A DNA stretch of 64,000 nucleotides. Source: Salvia splendens. Its lineage: Eukaryota; Streptophyta; Magnoliopsida; Lamiales; Lamiaceae. The stretch is taken from assembly GCF_004379255.2 (NCBI RefSeq), contig NC_056035.1, positions 15,893,902 to 15,957,901 of the forward strand, given 5' to 3'. A program made the position numbers and the translations under genes. This document shows positions 47,397 to 59,764 of the stretch, piece after piece. A model generated the notes under the pieces. That model was not told where the DNA came from, did not search any database, and saw only the letters and a list, made by a program, of their open reading frames with translations. Positions within the stretch are counted from its first letter, which is position 1. Each line of letters opens with the position of its first letter.

Positions 47397-49114
47397 TCAA
47401 TTCCGGACTCTTTTAACATGACCTAAAAGCTAACTAGTAATAATGACATCCATAAAAGATAAATAATTTTTTCCCATCAGATTAGCAAATCTCAAGATTT
47501 GGCATGTGTTCTGTATAAAGATTCTTCTGGTTTTAATCAAAATCCTACTCTTTCCATTGTTAAGCGATTTTTTATAAATAAAAAGTTAAATATGATAACT
47601 AGCTAGTTAATTCTCTTGACCTTATTATTTATACTTCTTTTCTTAGAGATACTCCTACAGAAAGACATAAATTATTTAACAAAAAAATAAATAGCTAATT
47701 AAGAATGTCATAAACAAGAGTTAGCAAAATGGAATTTCCCACGTAACAATTCCAATGTTCTAATAAATATCACGTTTCATTCCCACATCTATATCAATCA
47801 GACTCATATCTCTCAGTCTCTGGTTCTTTTAGTTACATGATTTGATTTATATACCACCTTATTAACACATGTATACGTATACAATGATTAAACTAAACTA
47901 TCTATGGAGAGAAATATCAAATATGTATATAGGTAGATTTTGGACTTCAATATCATGGTTTGTTTGTAATAGTATTACATGATTATTCAACGGCTCCCTT
48001 TTTCAAAATTACTCAAGTGCCTGGGAATAAAATTTCCTACATATATGATGGTCATTATAGAAAGTTACACGCATGCAAAAGATATATGCAAACAAATTAG
48101 TAGCAAAAAGATAAATTGCAAAATACTTTAGTTGGTAAGCAATCTCCCTTGGCCTCATCTTGAAAAGTGGTTGACGAATGTTTTATCAGTTGGGAAAATA
48201 TTAATTAGCTAGAAAGCATGGACGTTTAACACTTCAAAGATTCATCAAGATTTATTAGACTAATATATAATATTATGAAGTCATGAGATAAATTAATTTT
48301 TTCATGCATGTTATAATATAATTCTCATTTAGTCACTTTCTCCTTAAAGAAAAAGGGTTTTCTTGTGATGATGGTGGTTTTGAACATGCAAACACATCAA
48401 CCTTTAGAAGCATAAAAAGGAAGAACTATCCATCAATAAAGCATATGGAAAGAAAAGATGGTCTAATATGTCTTTAATTGTGAAACAATGATGCCTTTTT
48501 TATTTTTAAATTTCAAATCTCTAAATTATGACAATGTACCCTTTTAAGTTTTAAACCCTTTTTGTAATCAATAAGAATTACGAAAGTTGAGACGAGTTTT
48601 CTTGTTTTCTTTTTCTTAATAGAAAAACAACCAAGGAAACACCCATGACCCATGTATTGGATGGAGAACAGATTGACTAAACCATAATCTAAAAATTAAT
48701 ATACTAATTAATCAATCCCAAATTCATATTTTAACAAAGTGGGGATCAAATATGAAGAATACATATCTCAAGAGTCAAAAAAGCAGAAACCCACCAGAGA
48801 AGATATACATTCACAAAGCACTAACCAGAGAATTAAATAAAGATTAGTACAAAAAAGGTTCAAAATTTATATTATTAACCAAGTGATATGAGTGCAGTCA
48901 AAACAAACAATCCACAGCATTTCCCCTTTTTCCTCCCATCATCCATAAAGTTAGCCAACTCAAAAAAAAAAAAAGAAAGCCAGCATACAAACAACTCAAA
49001 AACATTCTTTCCTTGCATCAAAGACAGCTGCAGACAAACTAGGTGAATTTTCTCCATCACTTTGCCTTTTGGTAATAACAATACCCTCTTTTCTTTCCAT
49101 CTTCATAAACATCC
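47397..49114 (+). other. Spacer and promoter region of the Dof gene
   Basis: No gene is seen. The stretch is AT-rich with poly-A/T runs. The last few hundred bases should contain the Dof promoter and leader, but no element stands out with certainty. Confidence 0.4.
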
Positions 49115-50294
49115 ATGGACAGTGCTCAGTGGACTCAGGTGCGATGAGTTTTTACCTTTTTCTTCATTTCTTTTCATTTTTTAAGTCTTTTTATCTGCTT
49201 AATTAGAACTAGCTAGGGTTCATGCATATAGACTGATTGATTTTTCTTGTTTTAATTTTGTGAGCTTACCTCTTTTTCCTGAGATTAGGTTTCCAAGATC
49301 ATTCTTGAATTCATCCAAAAATATGGTGCACGTGTAGCAATTGAATAATTTTTGAAGGATCAGGATTTCTCTCTGCATCCTAGTTTTCTACCTAGGACTA
49401 GCTATTGCCTTATTTTTGTACTACTAGAATTTTTCAGCAATCCCAAACACATCTGCGAAACCCCTTTTCACCAAATCTCTGACCTTTTTTTTTTAATTTA
49501 AGGAATATGGAGTTGCAAGATCCATGGCAGAAGCAGCTCCAAATGGATGCAGTAAGCCGGCAACGGAGAGAAAAGTGAGGCCACAGAAAGACCAAGCCAT
49601 AAACTGCCCAAGATGCCACTCCACCAACACCAAATTCTGCTACTACAACAACTACAGCCTCACCCAGCCAAGATACTTCTGCAAGACCTGCCGCCGCTAC
49701 TGGACCGAGGGTGGAACCCTAAGGAACGTTCCGGTGGGCGGTGGCTCTCGAAAGAACAAGAGATCCTCTTCATCATCCTCCTCCTCCTCCTCTTCCCACA
49801 AGCTCCCTGATCTCAACCCTCCAAGCATTTCCCCATTCTCATCTCAAAACCCTAAAATCCATGATGATCTCAATCTAGGGTTCCAAGCTGATTACAGCCA
49901 CTTTCTTGACCTCCCCAAGATTGAAGGCACTAGAGACATGTCCACCACCAACACTTCCTCTTCCACCACAACTACTCCTCCTCCTCTCTCAGCCCTAAAT
50001 TTCTTCACCAATGGCGTCATTGCAGCTAGAGGCTTGAACTCCCTCTTCCCCATGGCCACAGACGATCAGAACAACGCCATCTTCGCATCCGGTTTCCCCT
50101 TCCAAGAGTGCAAGCCGCAGCCCCTCTCATTTGGCGTTGGCAGCGTGCCTCAAGAGAGCGTTAACGGGAGCCTAATGTTCACGTTGGGTGCGACCAGACG
50201 AAACTCCAGCGATCAGGATCAGAATCAAGATAAGGGGCACGAGAATTCGAATGGATTCTGGAATGGAATGTTAGGTGGAGGTTCAGCTTGGTGA
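49115..50294 (+). CDS. Dof-type zinc-finger transcription factor (DAG1/DAG2-like)
   Basis: Exon 1 (49115-49138) encodes only MDSAQWTQ, and exon 2 (49503-50294) the rest, through a 364-bp GT-AG intron, giving 271 residues. An early short first exon of this kind is common in this Dof subgroup. If translation began at ATG 49524 the protein would be 256 residues. The Dof finger is complete: cysteines 43, 46, 68 and 71 (CPRC, then 21 residues, then CKTC) within [16 protein letters not shown] and followed by [18 protein letters not shown]. It binds AAAG-core promoter sites in the nucleus. After the finger come KNKR, a serine run of about 14 residues, a Ser/Thr/Pro-rich middle and the typical C-terminal [14 protein letters not shown]. 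Arabidopsis DAG2, involved in seed germination, is the likely syntenic relative. Confidence 0.93.
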
Positions 50295-52317
50295 AGAAAA
50301 ATAAGTAACAAGAAATTAATAGGCTGCTTTCATCACTTCTTTTTCTCTTTTTCTAAATCCATATTTATTTCTTGTTTTTTGTCTATCTTTTTCCTTTCTC
50401 TTGTGTCATGGTTGCTTAGCTGTTTGGGAGTTGTTCAGAGCTAACATACATATGCATTTCTATTTTTTTAATTTCACTTTTAAGTAGTAATTGAAGCTAA
50501 CTCGGTAGCTTCCATTGCCTAAAGTGAACTTCTACTACTTTTCATTATCTTACCAAAATTAAAGTTGTTGCTTATTGTGCAACTAGATTTTGCACATTTC
50601 ATGTCTATGTATAGTACTATTGTGTTATATTACTCTCGTTTTATTTAATCGTCTTAATTAAAGGATTAAATTATTCGAAAAGAGGAGATAATAAAGCGCA
50701 ACAAATTTTTATCATGAACTTTTGCTTTTACATTCGAATTATAATCTGCATAAATTAAGAATAGCTATATGTATATGATTTTCCACCGTAAAGCTTAAAG
50801 TTGCAGGGCGATGATAATAGCAACGGGAGGTATTGCTTTTGGGGATTGTTCCCCATTTCTTATGGCATATTATCATTGTTAGGTTAAAGTGCATCTGAAT
50901 AATTACCTATCTTTACTTAAAATAAGTTTCCCAGCCGTCAGAGCTCATGATACATAAAGTAAGCACTGTGCAATTTTATTATAAACACCTCTAATTAGAG
51001 CATTAAAAATTAAGAATGTAAAGTATTTTCAGCATAAATGATAAAAGTAAAATGAAAAACATTGGAACCATTTTTACTTGTAAAACATTAAAATGAGATA
51101 TTCATTCGAAATAAAATACTCATATCTCCAAATATTAGAGGTTGTGGGAACACGTTTTTTATTCTCTCAAGGTTTAACGAAAAGTTGATACTACTAGTAT
51201 TTAATTGCCCTCATCCACACCACACCCCACCCCACCCCACCCAAAACATATTATGGTAAAAAAGAAGCCTCGATCCCTAGATAGAAGTCTTTAAGGTGCA
51301 TGTTTTTAATAATAATGGTCACATCTTGAGTGAGATTCTTCCAGCTAAGAAAGCACTTTCAAATAAGAGTAATCAATGAAATATTAAAAAACAGAACACT
51401 TGCAAATTGCAATGGTCTGTGATTTTGAATTCTTGACAGCCAACATATATTTTCAACTCCCAAATGGAGGGCATTCTAATTTTCTATAGAATTAAAACTG
51501 TGAAAATAAGGGGTTTTATCCATAAACCTAGTTAGTCATTTGAAAGTAGACCTAAGAATTATTTTATAGTGCACAAAAGCAAATTTGAATTTACCTGCTT
51601 CAACCAAAAATCTCACCTAATCAATTGTTTTGCTGATTAATTACATATAGGTCATAAGTCGTGAGTGTCAATCATAGCAATTGTGTAACGTTCAGACCAC
51701 AAACAAAAAGTCCGACACAAAAACTATACACTAATTTGGAGCTAGTATTCAAGGGTCCCTCTAAACATTGCCTTAACCTACGTCAGGCGACTTCATTAGT
51801 TAACTCTGTCACATGAAAAGTAAACCATATTCAAAGTGTGTCTACAGAGTTGAGAAAAGTATTAACTGTATATGTTTGCAAATGAAGTCCTAGATTCCTA
51901 GTTATGGAGATCCAAGACTTCAAAAAATATTGAGCATAAATGTGCTAGTATTGAAGTAGTTCATACTTCATAGTACATGTTTTTCAGCCAATAAGAGCAG
52001 TCGAAGATACTAATATCGATTATGAGCCGGAGCAAGATACTGATAACATAACTGATCTTCCAAGTATACAAAATTTCTAGTGTGAATAAACAGCTGGTTT
52101 ACTATATACTGGTTCTCAGTTTTCAGATTGCCCGTAAAAACAGTAGTGAAATATATATGCTACATAAAATATATATGCTACATAGACCAAAACGTATTCA
52201 TCAGTTCCGGATGCAGATTCTATACACCAAAGATGCATAACCTTCTTTACAGATATTGTGAGGATAAAGCATTCTCCAACTACTAAGTTAAGATGAACTG
52301 TTGGAAGAAGAGGCAGT
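50295..52317. other. Dof 3' UTR and gene-free spacer
   Basis: No gene is supported. A CCACCCCACCCC-type run lies at about 51215-51242. The last 200-300 bases are probably the 3' UTR of the minus-strand ORM gene. Confidence 0.45.
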
Positions 52318-54382
52318 TCACAGATCCCCATTGATTCCGAAGATTCGGACCTTGTGCATATTAGGGAACTTAGCAACAACCAACACAAGTACTGCCAATG
52401 TGTTGAAGAGCAGCATTGGGTATTGGTAATCCGTTGTGTGAGAGGCTATCAAGTAGCTGTCAACAGCGCAAGTGAAAAAAGCAACGTGATTAATATGCAG
52501 CGAGAAATAAAGAAGAAATATACCAAATTTCTTCCACATTCTCAAAGAGAAAGGACAGGAGGGGAAGCTAACATTATTTCTAATTGACCATTCCCATTAT
52601 TTCAATTGAGTCTTCCAATAGAGAAAGAAGCATGGTCAGAAAAGTGCCTTGTCATTATGTTGTTTGTTTAAAATTCAAGAGTCATTCAGGAATTCATTTG
52701 ATGCCCACCTTTCACAGGTCTGCTAGACAAGAACAGTATTTATCCGGAGATAAAACATTAGCACATTGAATTTTGATTTTTTAATTGCAGCACAGGCTCT
52801 AAAATTTTATCAATTTCAGGGTGAAGCCACCAAACGTTGTGATACAATAATACCCAGCAATATTCGTTCTGATATACTACCATCTTAAAAGATATAGATA
52901 TCCAGCATTATTCCCATATAAAAACAACAAAACTAAAGGAGGTGAGAGCTTACAGAACCACTGGAACAACTGTGAGGAACTTCCTATTGCGAGTGAGCTG
53001 CTTTCCATTGTCAATCTGCTCCCACCATGTCAAGCCATTATAGATTCCCTGATCATCACCAAAAGGGGTCCCTTTTTTCCAGTGGAAGAAGTGGTAAGTT
53101 ACCTACATATAGGACCAGAATTGTTGTGTCAGAGAGTATCTCCTATTGATCTTCAGTTAGCACAAAAAGTTCAGTTCTAGGCACATCAGGAGCCTATTGA
53201 TTGTCATCTAAAAACCAACTAAACATCATCTGAAGAACTTAGAACTATATGGTGATCGCACTACAGACACACAAACACACTCGTATTGATTTTTAAAGCT
53301 ATCAGATTGAATGCACCAAGAGCCCTGTTCAGTAAAGAGAAACCATAGAAGTCTCTAGACTAGCATTTTGAATATTTGATAATAGAGTCCCTTTCCCCAA
53401 GTGTTAAAGGTCCAAAAATATTAAAATATGTTCCCCTGCCTACGAGGCAATATGGAAAAGAATTATGTCTACTATCTATACAAGGGTACAAAAACACCAC
53501 AAATATCAACAGAATTTTGAAAATAATATCAGATGTAATAACCACTACCATATTAGAAGGGACTCTCCACAAACACTTGTACACACCAGTTTCCAGCTCA
53601 AGCATCATGTGAGAAACCAGCATAATCAACAGCTACAGATTTACTGAGTCACCTAGTCAGAGTCCAAATTATACTAATAGACCCAAGCCCAGTAAGAAAA
53701 ACTTGTCAGCAGTTGAGAGATCAAAAAGCAGCCCATTTCATAGTCATATATTCTCAAGTGTAGCCATATTGAAAGAGCCATACAAATCAGAGACCATGTG
53801 GAGTTAGAAAATTTACAGAACATAGTATAAAGATCAGTCTAAGAATAATCACACAAACATCTGGCTACAAATGAACCAAAAACTCACATCCTGGCTAGGG
53901 TTAATAGCCAAAAGCATTTTTGAGCTGCGACTCTAACATATTCTCAATTTGACAAATCATCCAACTTTAGTCATCTCGGGACCGAATTAAATTGTTAACT
54001 GTTAAAACAAATAAAATAAGGCAAGCATCAATTTTCCCACACAGGAGAATCAGAGCGACAATTCAGGAGCAGGTAGAGAAGCTAAGCCACAATGAATAGT
54101 ATATAACCCAAGGGCACAAAACACCCAAATTAAATACGCACAAAAAACAAATAAAATTAGAAAATACAGAAAAACAGAGCGGCGATAACATACGAGGAAA
54201 TGGCAGACATTGACGATCGTCCATGCCATGCCGGGGGTGCAATTGGTGACGGAGAGAACGACAAGCCATGAGAAGAAGAGAATCAATATGTAGGTAGTCC
54301 ATACGCCAGGATAGGTGAACCACTCGGTGTTCCGGTTGAGATCCGCCGGCGGCGTCATCTGCACGTAGAGTTTTCCCATCAT
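52318..54382 (-). CDS. ORM1: ORM/ORMDL-family regulator of serine palmitoyltransferase
   Basis: Three exons on the minus strand, 54194-54382, 52954-53102 and 52318-52456, join in frame to 158 residues, the usual plant ORM length. Conserved blocks are LNRNTEWFTYPGVWTTYILI, FFSWLVVLSV, CTPGMAWTIVN, TPFGDDQGIYNGLTWWEQID, GKQLTRNRKFL, LIASHTTDYQYPM and the terminal KVRIFGINGD. Four hydrophobic segments fit the ER-membrane topology of the family. ORM proteins bind serine palmitoyltransferase and restrain sphingolipid synthesis when ceramide is ample. Two ATGs are adjacent at the start (54382 and 54379); either is possible. Arabidopsis ORM1 (At1g01230 as I recall) sits beside FKGP. The gene symbol is by family, not proven orthology. 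Confidence 0.93.
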
Positions 54383-54553
54383 CGCCGATCGCGATTGGAT
54401 CCGACCCGGATAATCGATGAACGGCGTGGTAGAAGGTGGCGGGACGACTTCGGAGTGATCGATGATGGGAGTAGGCGTGTGGCGTGGTTGTTTTGCTTTT
54501 ACCGATCGTGTCGTGTGTCTCGTCTCTACTTGAAGATAAAGGCAAAGCCTAGC

Positions 54554-54590
54554 CTTTTCTTTTCTTTTCTTTTCTTTTCTTTTCTTTTTA
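54554..54590. repeat. (CTTTT)n microsatellite upstream of ORM
   Basis: About seven CTTTT units (AAAAG on the gene's strand) lie 170-210 bp upstream of the ORM start codon, in the probable leader or core promoter. Confidence 0.9.
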
Positions 54591-55320
54591 AACTAAAATA
54601 TTTATAAAAAATTGACGGATATAATCAGGCAATCAGCGCCGTCAATTTTTTCTACTACTAAATGTAATTTTCATTGGAGAGTAAATCCAATTAAATACGC
54701 CCTAATCCGCCAAACTCAAATACTACTCTAGGAGTGCATTAATGTTATTCAAATGTATGTAGGATAGCAATCTATTATCCATATATCTAAAATGAAATCT
54801 CATCGATTTAAACATAGTAGTGTTACTCATTTTCAAAAATTGTTGCTCTGCTAATAAAGATTATATGTGGCCGTATATTTTTGGATGGTCGTGTTACTCA
54901 TTAGTCATTTGTTAGCTTGATTTTATTCGTTTTCGACATTTATTTATTTTGTAACATCACTTAAGTGTTTACTTTACCCTAAAACTAATTACCAAATCTA
55001 CTTATTTTCCTACAATACTATTCTGGTATGACTATATGCCCACCATTCGCCGTGGTCGTGGGAAAATATACGTTTATAAGTATATATTATCAGGAAAACA
55101 ATTACACTACTCAATAACTAGCTAATATAGGGGGCTATGTAATTGGGCTTTTTTTCTTTATTATTAAGAATCAGAGGTTTCAGAAATATGTATAAGAGCG
55201 GAAGGCTGGTTCTGATAAGTGGGCTTACCTAATCTTTTACTTATATAAGAATTTAATGAATTCAACTTAATGAAAAGCCCACTTCAATTTCATTTCCACA
55301 ACCTTTTCTTTTTAGTACTA

Positions 55321-55555
55321 CTCCCCTATTCCACCATAAAACTTAATAAGAATTCTATTTCACTTTTATCATAAATATAGATAGGTCTTATATTCCACTA
55401 ATTAATTTCACTTAGTACATTTTATTATAAACAAATATAAAAAAATAGACCTCATATTCCGTTAACTTTTTCAACTCACTATTCTTTACATATTTTAAAT
55501 TCGTTCCCACGTCAAATGAGAGTCATGGTCGTGGGACGGAAGAGACGGAAGAGAG
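55321..55555. mobile_element. Stowaway-like MITE
   Basis: The left end CTCCCCTATTCCACCAT and the right end (GTGGGACGGAAGAG, with GACGGAAGAG duplicated) are imperfect inverted repeats bordered by TA on both sides. About 235 bp, non-coding. The right end appears to have gained a short duplication. Confidence 0.6.
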
Positions 55556-56561
55556 TAGTTTTTAGTTCATTAGGGAGTGGAATACTTTTTTTCTTTTTGG
55601 TCTTTTGGCTCAAAATCAAATGGCATGACAATATTGAGTCAAAGGTACAGAATTGCTTGTGATTTTAATTCTAGGAGTTTGACGGATATTACTAAAAGAG
55701 TGAACTTCATGAATTGGTCCTGAATTATATAATCCTTGAAAAAAATATATATCACCATTAGTAGGTATAGTTACATGTAGGATTTTGTTTTTCAATTTTT
55801 TGACTTTTTAAGACAAAAATACCACCAAAAATCTCTTGAGCATATTTAAAACTTGAGTGAACTATAAAAAATCTCCATGGATAATAATGCTTGCACTTTC
55901 TCTGCACCTCAAAAAAAATAAATATCAATAACAAACTCAGAACAAAAACTTTATTTTATTTGAAATACCTTGAGAACTGTTTTTGGAAGTTTTTTTACTC
56001 CACCATTTCTTCATTTTATTTGCTTTAACAGCTATTTTAGTCATTTTTGCCATCATTTTGTAATTATTTCAAATGACTCTCTCTCTCTCTTATTTTAAAT
56101 AACACTTTTATTTGTAAAATTTAATAGAATGATGCAATTATTTACGTGCTCTAAAAATATAATACTCCATGTAATTACACTTAGTAGGATTAAACATATA
56201 GAAGATGCAGGAAACATAAAGATAAACCAGAGTATTAAACAAATGGAAGATAAGGGAAACGTGGCCATTAATTTGGAAATAGATTTAATTCGAAATTGTA
56301 TAAACGTAAGTAAAAGCAAAATAAAATAAAAAAATAATAAACAGAATAGGGAAAACAGTTGTAAAATCACATACACATCATGATTTAATTAGTGATTCGT
56401 TCTTCTGGAAACTAGGTTATTCTTAGATGATAAGTCGATTTCTTTTTCCAAAATCAGAAATAAAGATTTTTTATCGCTCAATTCTTAGTGATCCAATAAA
56501 TATATGGAGTAGTATTTTACTATAACATGTATAAAAATTTGCTAGGCTGCAAATATCATCA

Positions 56562-56562
56562 G

Positions 56563-56633
<71 letters not shown>
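56562..56633. repeat. (TA)n microsatellite, about 35 units
   Basis: A near-perfect TA run directly abuts the left end of the MITE at 56634. A second TA run of about 12 units follows the MITE's right end (56925-56949). Confidence 0.95.
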
Positions 56634-56638
<5 letters not shown>

Positions 56639-56924
56639 TTTGATATATGCAAAACTAGATTTAAATAAAGAAACGCAGAACAATATCATAATTAGGGCAC
56701 TTTTAGGTCATAATTAGGTAATTTTTAGGTCATGCTAACAAAGCATGACCTAAACCGATCTTAGCATGACATTAAACCCAAATATTATAATAGGACCTAA
56801 AATTGCTTAATTATGACCTTCCGTGTTTTTGGTTAATTATTGACCATTAGATCATCTAATCTTAGGGCCAAGATTTGATCTGCATTTCTGGATTTAAACA
56901 CATACTTATTTTGATAATCTCCCT
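56634..56924. mobile_element. 291-bp MITE inside a TA microsatellite
   Basis: The element starts AGGGTTTTGATATATGCAAA and ends with CTTATTTTGATAATCTCCCT. The terminal 50 bp are imperfect inverted repeats (e.g. GATTTAAATAAAGAAACGCAGA against the inverse of the right end). Inside are inverted copies of TTAGGTCATAATTA and AGCATGACCTAA. It is flanked on both sides by TA repeats, like the MITE at 35739-36462. Confidence 0.7.
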
Positions 56925-59764
56925 ATATATATATATATATATATATATGATATATATAGAACGATCAACGAATAGTATGTAATTAAGGGAGTTAAGTAGC
57001 AACAATTAACGTGAACTAAAAACATAAAACTCGACTTCAATAAAATAAATTTCACAGGAAATAAAATAGTAAGAAGACAAAGGAGCAGATGACACGCAGT
57101 AGTGTTGAAATTGATAAGCCATACAAATCTTAATTATGCATGAGTAATAAGTTAGTATATCGTTCCAATGTAATGGGCAACTTGCCACCACAAGACACAT
57201 CAAACATTATTTCCTCCCTTAAATCTACTTTTGTAAAATCATTATCCTCCTTTATATTTATAATAGTATGTTGTGGAAAATGAGCTAACACTTTTTGAAC
57301 TTCAAATTCACGTTTTAGTTTTTACAAGAGGTGAACTTGACATTTGGATGTTGAAATTAATTAGTCACTGTCGTGATTGAACCAATGTATATATACGATA
57401 TTATTGTAAATTCTGATACGATAGTAGATCAACATCAATATCTGGATATTTTAACCACCATATTATAACTTTATTAAAAAAATTGAATTTTGGTCAATCA
57501 ACATTGGGGTTACGGAGTAGTACATAGGATTAGGTAATAATATTAAAGTTAGGCCTAATTCATTATATACCAATTACTCGTGTCGAAGTGTCAAGCCTAA
57601 TAAGCTGATTCAGATTTTGTGAAAACTAATTAACAGCTTCATTTTGTACCTAAAATAATGTAGTGTGATTCTGAAAAGAAAATCTTGGTTCGTCAGCCAA
57701 GTGATTATAATAAAATCAATATAAAAAAGGCGTGTGGAAATATTTATATTGCAACTTATAAGGTAATGACATCTACGTGTAAGGTGGTAAATAACGTCAT
57801 GCAGCACGATGATGTACTCTTATCAAAGCAACAACCCACAAATTAACAAAGCTACCACTATATGTATTCAAACTAAATCAACAATATCTCAGGATTCTTA
57901 TTTGAATACTTATATGAATACACTTTAATATGAAATCCAATTACACTAAATATATAATATCTATACTGAAAGTATAAAATTTATTATGCAATGAACTTTG
58001 ATTGATAATTTAATGTATTAATCTTACTATAGTGTTCTTACAATTCAAATACAAGTATTTGTTTTGTGTTACGTGCGTTATCCTCACTTTCTCAGTGTTG
58101 AAAAATTATCATAATAACTCATCTCTATATATGTTGTGCATGGTTGTCTTTTGTAAAAAGTTCTTTACAGTATAAATTCGTACAAATTAACTATTATGGC
58201 AATATATGATGAATTTGCTGGTAAAAAAGGTGATGAATTCAAAAATAAAATGGTTTTATTTCATTATAGAATTCGAACCAAGGATCATAATTTTTTTTAA
58301 GAAGTGATGAATCGCGATTTATGGCGAAAAATATTTTTTAGTTTATATATTAAAATTAATTTTATTTGAACCAATTAATTCCTAGTATTTGTTGTGTACA
58401 TATAGAATATTTTAAATTATTAAATAACAGAAATATCTTGTTGGAAGCAGCTAGCAGAGAACATTCTGGAACGTTGATGAACTGATTTTTTATTTATTTA
58501 AATGTATGAGTTGGTCAGTAAATTCTTTTAAAGAATATACGAAAGTTGGAAGTATGATAAACAAGACAAGACTAACATTCCATAATGGTTGAACTTTAGT
58601 TAGCTTTAACTTTTTTTTCACTTTTAATTTGGTTTATTTTTAATTAATTTTGGAAAAATCATAGCAGTGCAATTAATTTAAGGAACGCCAATATTATGTA
58701 ATATTGGAACGAACATCAATGGGTAACATCAACAAGATCATTGGATTTGAGTTTTGTCATGACCTAATTTGCACACATTAGTGCTTATGTGTGAGGCCCT
58801 TTTACTTGATGGAGATAAGCCAAAAAGTGGAACAGTAGCATTTACAAATATAAATATCGAACTAATGATTTGGTAACCGGCAAAAGTCATTAATTAGGTC
58901 ATTTCTTTTCTTTATTTTTCCTCTCTCAGAACAAAACCTAAATATTTTAGGTCATTTCATTCGATTTAAATCTGGATAAATCATTTATACTATATAATTC
59001 ACTGGAGTTTACTACAAAATAGATAATAGCAACTTGGAACAAACAAATTCAAAGTACTGTCAAATTTTCCTCATTTTTGACATATGATTTGTTTGAAGAC
59101 TTACATTATAGATATAGTAGGAATTAAGAAGCAATATGGAGTATTTATTGAAGAAACACGCATAGTGCTCTTCCAGAGATTAGGGTATTTATTCATGACA
59201 TCAAGCTTGCTAGAGGACAAGCAAAAAATTATATATTTGAATAAGAGCGTGTGGAGAGAGAAGATATGGATGATTTAGGCCATTTGCATGGCTTTTCCTA
59301 AGCTCACGTTAAAGTTATTACTGATGAAAATTGATTAAAATCCAAAATAATATTGGTAAGAAACTAAGGTGCATGACCTACCAAAAGGGTCTCATTCCCA
59401 TTTTGATTATTTAAATTAATAAACGTTATATATTTAAATCAACTTGTTAAAATTAATCTAGATACAAACATGATAAAAAAATTTAATATAAATCATTAAT
59501 TGGAAGCCCTCAAAAAATCAGACAAGGGACGTATCTCTGGCAGAAGAATAAGACATATATAGTAGTTGATAATTAATAAATAATTATCGGGAGTGGGGCC
59601 TATGCTTGGGAGTATTTCAGTCATGTGTCCGAACCTCTAAATTTCTTACATATATATATATGTGTAATGTGTGCACGTAAGAGGAGCATCTAATCACAAG
59701 TAGGCAGGCTGTGAAAATCTTGATTGTGAAAGCTGAGTCCTCCATAGTAGAGCTAGGTACAAAA

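Larger units (their letters stand above)
54383..59764. other. Gene-free spacer between ORM and ALMT
   Basis: No gene is supported across 5.4 kb. It contains the ORM promoter and leader with a CTTTT microsatellite (54554-54590), a Stowaway-like MITE (55321-55555), and a second MITE inside a long TA microsatellite (56562-56949). The rest is AT-rich with only short frames. Confidence 0.5.

Noticed and set aside
54050..54545. 160-residue minus-strand ORF overlapping ORM exon 1
   Set aside because: It is an out-of-frame shadow. The ORM frame carries the conserved family motifs and correct splice phases.
56471..56689. Minus-strand ORF of 72 residues
   Set aside because: Most of it is Ile-Tyr repeats encoded by the TA microsatellite.
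58262..58290. T-arm-like AATTCGAACCAAGGATC as a second tRNA
   Set aside because: No matching acceptor, D or anticodon stems can be formed around it.
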